A stretch of 64,000 nt of DNA from Isoptericola jiangsuensis (GTDB lineage: Bacteria > Actinomycetota > Actinomycetes > Actinomycetales > Cellulomonadaceae). Position numbers and translations under genes: made by a program. The stretch's first letter is position 1. Every line of letters begins with the position of its first letter. Below the pieces are notes generated by a model that was not told where the DNA came from, made no database searches, and worked only from the letters and a program-made list of their open reading frames with translations. Of the stretch, positions 60,746 to 64,000 are shown in pieces. The stretch covers positions 2,790,001 to 2,854,000 of the forward strand of contig NZ_PDJJ01000001.1 in NCBI RefSeq assembly GCF_002563715.1, in the 5' to 3' direction.

Positions 60746-61783
60746 TCAGACGGTCGCGCGCTCGGCCAGGGCCTCGCCGACCCGGCCCAGGTTCGCCAGC
60801 TCGGCACGGTGCTCGTCGAGCGTGGCCAGCGCCGGGCGCGGCGACGCGAGCACCGTGACCGCGTCCAGACCTTCGGCCGGCAGGCCGATCCGTCGCCACG
60901 GCTCCGCCACGAGCCGCACCAGCTCGCCCAGCTGCGGGCCCGAGCACTGCGACACCGTCGCCGGCGGCAGCCCCGCCCACAACCGCGTGCCCCGCTCCAC
61001 GGCGCGCGCCACCAGCTCCCACGCCCGCTCGTTCCAGCCGCCCGGACCCACCGCCGCCAGGTCCAGGCCCACGGCGTCCGCCCCCGCCAGCACCACCGGC
61101 GGGATCCCGACCCACGTGCCGCCCAGGTGCACCACGACCTCCGCACCCGCGCCGTGCAGCGCCGACACCACCGGCTGCAGACCCTCCACGACGTCCGGCC
61201 CCGGCACGGGCCGCAACCGCGAGTAGCCCGAGAACGTGGGCAGCACGCCCGCGTGCACCTGCCCCAGCAGCGGCTCCGCGAGCTGCACCACCACCCGGGC
61301 GCCCGGCACCTGCTCCCGCACCCGCGCCACGTGCTCCGCCAGCCCCAGCGCCAACGACTGCCCCAGCTCCGCCCGGCCACCGACGTCCGCCAGCACCCGG
61401 TCGCCGCGCACCGACCACAGCTCGGCCGCCAGCGTCCACGGACCCGTCACCTCCATGGTGAGCGGGCCCTCGTAGCCGTGACCCGCCACGGCCAGCGCCA
61501 GCAGGTCGTCGGCCAGCAGGTTCTCCGCGCGCCGGTGGTCCGCCCCCCGGTGGTCCGCCAGCTTCCAGCCGTGCGGACCCAGCTCGACCGCGAGCTCCGC
61601 GAGCAGCACACCCGCCCGCCCCACCGGGTCCGCACCCGGGCCGCGGCCCGGCAGTCGCGTGACGAACGGGACCGCGTCCACGCCCGTCGGCAACGACGCC
61701 AGGTCGCCCAGCACCGTCTGCTGCGCCTCCAGCTCGTCGCCCCGACCACCCGGCCACGGGCCGCGCCCGCTGACCGCCGTCAC
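60746..61783 (-). CDS. Actinobacterial MetE-like (cobalamin-independent methionine synthase family) protein
   Basis: A 345-residue single-barrel relative of the MetE C-terminal domain. [20 protein letters not shown] opens it, [17 protein letters not shown] and [16 protein letters not shown] are mid-barrel strands, and [31 protein letters not shown] the later part. It is far shorter than full MetE (about 750 residues) and I do not see a clear Cys/His zinc set, so methionine synthase activity is doubtful. Such genes regularly follow mnmA in actinobacteria. GTG at 61783 overlaps the mnmA stop (GTGA). Physiological role unknown. Confidence 0.8.
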   Translation of the reverse strand: MTAVSGRGPWPGGRGDELEAQQTVLGDLASLPTGVDAVPFVTRLPGRGPGADPVGRAGVLLAELAVELGPHGWKLADHRGADHRRAENLLADDLLALAVAGHGYEGPLTMEVTGPWTLAAELWSVRGDRVLADVGGRAELGQSLALGLAEHVARVREQVPGARVVVQLAEPLLGQVHAGVLPTFSGYSRLRPVPGPDVVEGLQPVVSALHGAGAEVVVHLGGTWVGIPPVVLAGADAVGLDLAAVGPGGWNERAWELVARAVERGTRLWAGLPPATVSQCSGPQLGELVRLVAEPWRRIGLPAEGLDAVTVLASPRPALATLDEHRAELANLGRVGEALAERATV

Positions 61784-62991
61784 GCGCGGGCCTCCGTCGC
61801 CGCGGCCACCGGAGCCGGAACCGCCACCGGCGCCTGTGCCGTGGCGCCGTCCGCCGTGGTGCCGTCAGCCGCCGTCGCCGCGCGCCCCGCGCGGTCGCGC
61901 CAGGCCCGCGACACCGTCGCCTGACCCAGCACCCGCGTGCCGGAGTACACCACCAGGGACTGACCGGCCGCGACGCCGCGCAACGCCTCGCCGAGCCGCA
62001 CCTCCAGGCCGCCCGCGCCGTCGTCGAGCGCCGGCACCGCACGCACCTGCGCCGGCACCTGTCGGCCGTGCGCCCGCACCTGCACCGTCACGTCCGCCCA
62101 GCCGTCCGCAGGCTCGGCCAGCCACACCGCCTTCTCCCCGGCGACACGGTCCACGCTCAGCAGCTCCGCCGGACCCACCACCACCGTGTTCGACGACGTG
62201 TCCACGTCCACCACGTAGCGCGCCCGACCGTCCGCGGCCGGACGCCCCAGCCCCAGCCCCTTGCGCTGCCCGACCGTGAACGCGTACGCCCCCCGGTGCT
62301 CCCCCACGACGTTGCCGTCCGTGTCCCGCACCTCGCCGGGCTGCTCCCCCAGCCGGTCCCGCAGGAACCCTCCCGTGTCACCGTCCGCGACGAAGCAGAT
62401 GTCGTAGGAGTCCGGCTTCGCGCTCACCGACAGGCCGCGCCGCTCCGCCTCCGCACGCACCTGGGCCTTCGACGCGAACCCACCCAGCGGGAAGATCGAC
62501 CGCTCCAGCCGGTCCCGCCCCATCACCGCCAGCACGTACGACTGGTCCTTGTCCTCGTTGGGCGACCGGTGCAGCTCCGGGGATCCGTCCGCGCCGTGCA
62601 CGATGCGCGCATAGTGCCCCGTCGCGACGGCGTCGAACCCCAGCGCCGTCGCCTTGTCCAGCAGCGCCTCGAACTTGATGTGCTCGTTGCAGCGCACGCA
62701 CGGGTTCGGGGTGCGGCCGGCCGAGTACTCGGCGAGGAAGTCCGCGACCACCGTCTCCTCGAACGTCTCCGACAGGTCCCACACGTAGTACGGGATGCCG
62801 AGCACGTCCGCCGCACGCCGCGCGTCCCCCGCGTCCTCGATCGAGCAGCAGCCCCGCGAACCCGTGCGGAACTGGTCCCGGTTGCGGCTCAACGCCATGT
62901 GCACGCCCACGACCTCGTGGCCCGCCTCGACCGCGAGCGCCGCCGCGACCGCCGAGTCGACGCCGCCGGACATCGCCGCCAGCACCCTCAT
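61780..62991 (-). CDS. mnmA: tRNA-specific 2-thiouridylase MnmA
   Basis: Adds sulphur to U34 of Lys, Glu and Gln tRNAs, using sulphur from a cysteine desulfurase. 403 residues: the PP-loop [15 protein letters not shown] (residues 5-19), catalytic Cys pair in [14 protein letters not shown] (about 93) and [12 protein letters not shown] (about 195), and the C-terminal beta-barrel domains. The last 35 residues are an Ala/Thr/Val-rich tail. ATG at 62991 overlaps the desulfurase stop (ATGA), placing enzyme and sulphur donor in one operon. Confidence 0.95.
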   Translation of the reverse strand: MRVLAAMSGGVDSAVAAALAVEAGHEVVGVHMALSRNRDQFRTGSRGCCSIEDAGDARRAADVLGIPYYVWDLSETFEETVVADFLAEYSAGRTPNPCVRCNEHIKFEALLDKATALGFDAVATGHYARIVHGADGSPELHRSPNEDKDQSYVLAVMGRDRLERSIFPLGGFASKAQVRAEAERRGLSVSAKPDSYDICFVADGDTGGFLRDRLGEQPGEVRDTDGNVVGEHRGAYAFTVGQRKGLGLGRPAADGRARYVVDVDTSSNTVVVGPAELLSVDRVAGEKAVWLAEPADGWADVTVQVRAHGRQVPAQVRAVPALDDGAGGLEVRLGEALRGVAAGQSLVVYSGTRVLGQATVSRAWRDRAGRAATAADGTTADGATAQAPVAVPAPVAAATEARA

Positions 62992-64000
62992 GCCGCACCT
63001 CCCTGCCGCGCGGAGACCAGGCCGGCGGCCTGCGCCCGCTGCACGACCTGCGGCAGCGCCGCCAGCAGCGCGTCGACGTCGGCGCGGGTCGAGGTGTCGC
63101 CCAGGGAGAAGCGCAGGGCGCCGCGCGCGGCCACCTCGTCCACGCCCATCGCGAGGAGCACGTGGCTCGGCTGCGGCACCCCCGCCTGGCAGGCCGAACC
63201 CGTGGACGCCTGCACCCCCGCGGAGTCCAGCAGGTACAGCAACGAGTCGCCCTCCGCACCGGGGAACGTGAAGTGCGCGTTGGCCGGCAGCCGCACCGGC
63301 GCCTCCGCCGTCCCCGACGCCGGGTCCGGGCCGCGCAGCACCGCTTCCGGCGCGATCCTGCGCACCCCCGCCACCAGCTCATCGCGCAGCACGGCGAACG
63401 CCGACGCCCGCTCCGCACGACGGCCCACGACATCCGTGACCGCCACCGCGAGCGCGCGGATCGCCGCCACGTCCAAGGTGCCCGACCGCACGCCCCGCTC
63501 CTGGCCGCCGCCGTGCGACACCGCCTCCAACGCCAGGTCACGGCGCGCCAGCAGGGCACCCACCCCCACGGGACCGCCCACCTTGTGCCCGCTGATCGTC
63601 AGGGCGTCCACACCCGACGCCGCGAAGTCCACCTCCACCTGACCGACCGCCTGCACCGCGTCCGAGTGCACCGGCACCCCGTGCTGGTGCGCGACCCGCA
63701 CGACCTCCCGCACCGGCTGCAGCGTGCCCACCTCGTTGTTCGCCCACATCACGCTCACCAGCGCCACCTCGTCGGCGTGGTCCGCCAGCTCCGCACGCAG
63801 CGCGTCGAGGTCCACCCGGCCCTCGCCGTCCACCGGCAGGAGCGTGATCTCCGCACCCGCGTGCCCCGCCAGCCAGAACGCCGGGTCCAGCACCGCGTGA
63901 TGCTCCACCGCGGACACCAGCACCCGACGACGCCGCGCGTCCTGCGAACGACGCCCCCAGAAGATCCCCTTCACCGCCAGGTTGTCCGACTCCGTGCCGC
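62988..64000 (-). CDS. iscS: Cysteine desulfurase, partial (N-terminus outside window)
   Basis: A PLP enzyme that releases sulphur from cysteine for tRNA thiolation and Fe-S clusters. About 337 C-terminal residues are visible. [11 protein letters not shown] at the edge is the conserved PLP-phosphate region, [11 protein letters not shown] holds the ring-stacking His, [12 protein letters not shown] the Asp, [15 protein letters not shown] the Schiff-base Lys, and [17 protein letters not shown] the sulphur-accepting Cys. The nearby mnmA is the likely partner. The first 50 or so residues lie beyond 64000. Confidence 0.95.
   Translation of the reverse strand, partial: GTESDNLAVKGIFWGRRSQDARRRRVLVSAVEHHAVLDPAFWLAGHAGAEITLLPVDGEGRVDLDALRAELADHADEVALVSVMWANNEVGTLQPVREVVRVAHQHGVPVHSDAVQAVGQVEVDFAASGVDALTISGHKVGGPVGVGALLARRDLALEAVSHGGGQERGVRSGTLDVAAIRALAVAVTDVVGRRAERASAFAVLRDELVAGVRRIAPEAVLRGPDPASGTAEAPVRLPANAHFTFPGAEGDSLLYLLDSAGVQASTGSACQAGVPQPSHVLLAMGVDEVAARGALRFSLGDTSTRADVDALLAALPQVVQRAQAAGLVSARQGGAA

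Overview
The window is high-GC chromosomal DNA from an actinobacterium. The 5S, 23S and 16S genes look actinobacterial, and TANNNT hexamers 6-7 nt before start codons, GTG starts and ATGA/GTGA overlaps are frequent. A complete conservon (cvnABCDE), an actinobacterial B12-independent methionine-synthase-like gene beside mnmA, and extended multidomain secreted carbohydrate proteins all fit. My best guess is order Micrococcales (Cellulomonadaceae/Promicromonosporaceae-like), an inference from general character and not from a database match.

Backbone. The minus strand carries, in transcription order, cysteine desulfurase - mnmA - metE-like (64.0-60.7 kb), ligA (46.4-44.0), gatC-gatA-gatB (19.1-15.8), ilvD (11.3-9.4 and 8.3-6.5) and ilvB-ilvN-ilvC (2.9-0). 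From memory this order resembles a conserved actinobacterial block (compare the Mycobacterium tuberculosis Rv3025c-Rv3001c region). Here other modules are inserted between its parts.

Region 0-19 kb. The ilvBNC operon has a classical attenuator: a promoter, a short leader peptide with Ile-Ile-Leu-Val-Val-Leu codons, and a GC stem followed by U5. Next come an ABC-2 exporter pair, a pterin dehydratase, a flavin/FMN-oxidase-like protein, and two different dihydroxy-acid dehydratases separated by a Uma2 nuclease-like gene and a GNAT gene. Then follow a DoxX-like membrane protein, a POT peptide transporter, a CPD photolyase, a RimJ/L-like acetyltransferase and gatCAB.

Region 19-25.5 kb. One rRNA operon (16S-23S-5S, minus strand) has two recognisable promoters, a conserved leader element, a complementary pair of sequences flanking 23S (pre-23S processing stem), a strong terminator, and a 20-bp tandem repeat just beyond. 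I see no tRNA in the spacers.

Region 25.5-41 kb. This is a sugar-catabolic locus. A ribose-type ABC importer (ATPase, permease, lipoprotein) is followed on the same strand by a Gfo/Idh/MocA dehydrogenase, a 1,966-residue secreted protein fusing a ThuA domain to a PQQ-type sugar-dehydrogenase propeller plus PKD, CBM6-like and concanavalin-like domains, a small membrane-anchored exported protein and a TIM-barrel isomerase/epimerase. Divergently lie a ROK regulator and a soluble ThuA protein. Together they suggest oxidation of a glycoside to a keto-sugar, then ThuA/isomerase processing. This is the most interesting system in the window.

Region 41-64 kb. A TetR gene with a clear operator diverges from a two-gene membrane operon (SRPBCC-like protein; a methyltransferase/thioredoxin-like fusion). 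Then come ligA with an unusual insertion, a flavin monooxygenase, the conservon, a prolyl oligopeptidase, a GH65 disaccharide phosphorylase with beta-phosphoglucomutase, and adhE with a Rex-type operator. The window ends in mnmA and a truncated cysteine desulfurase.
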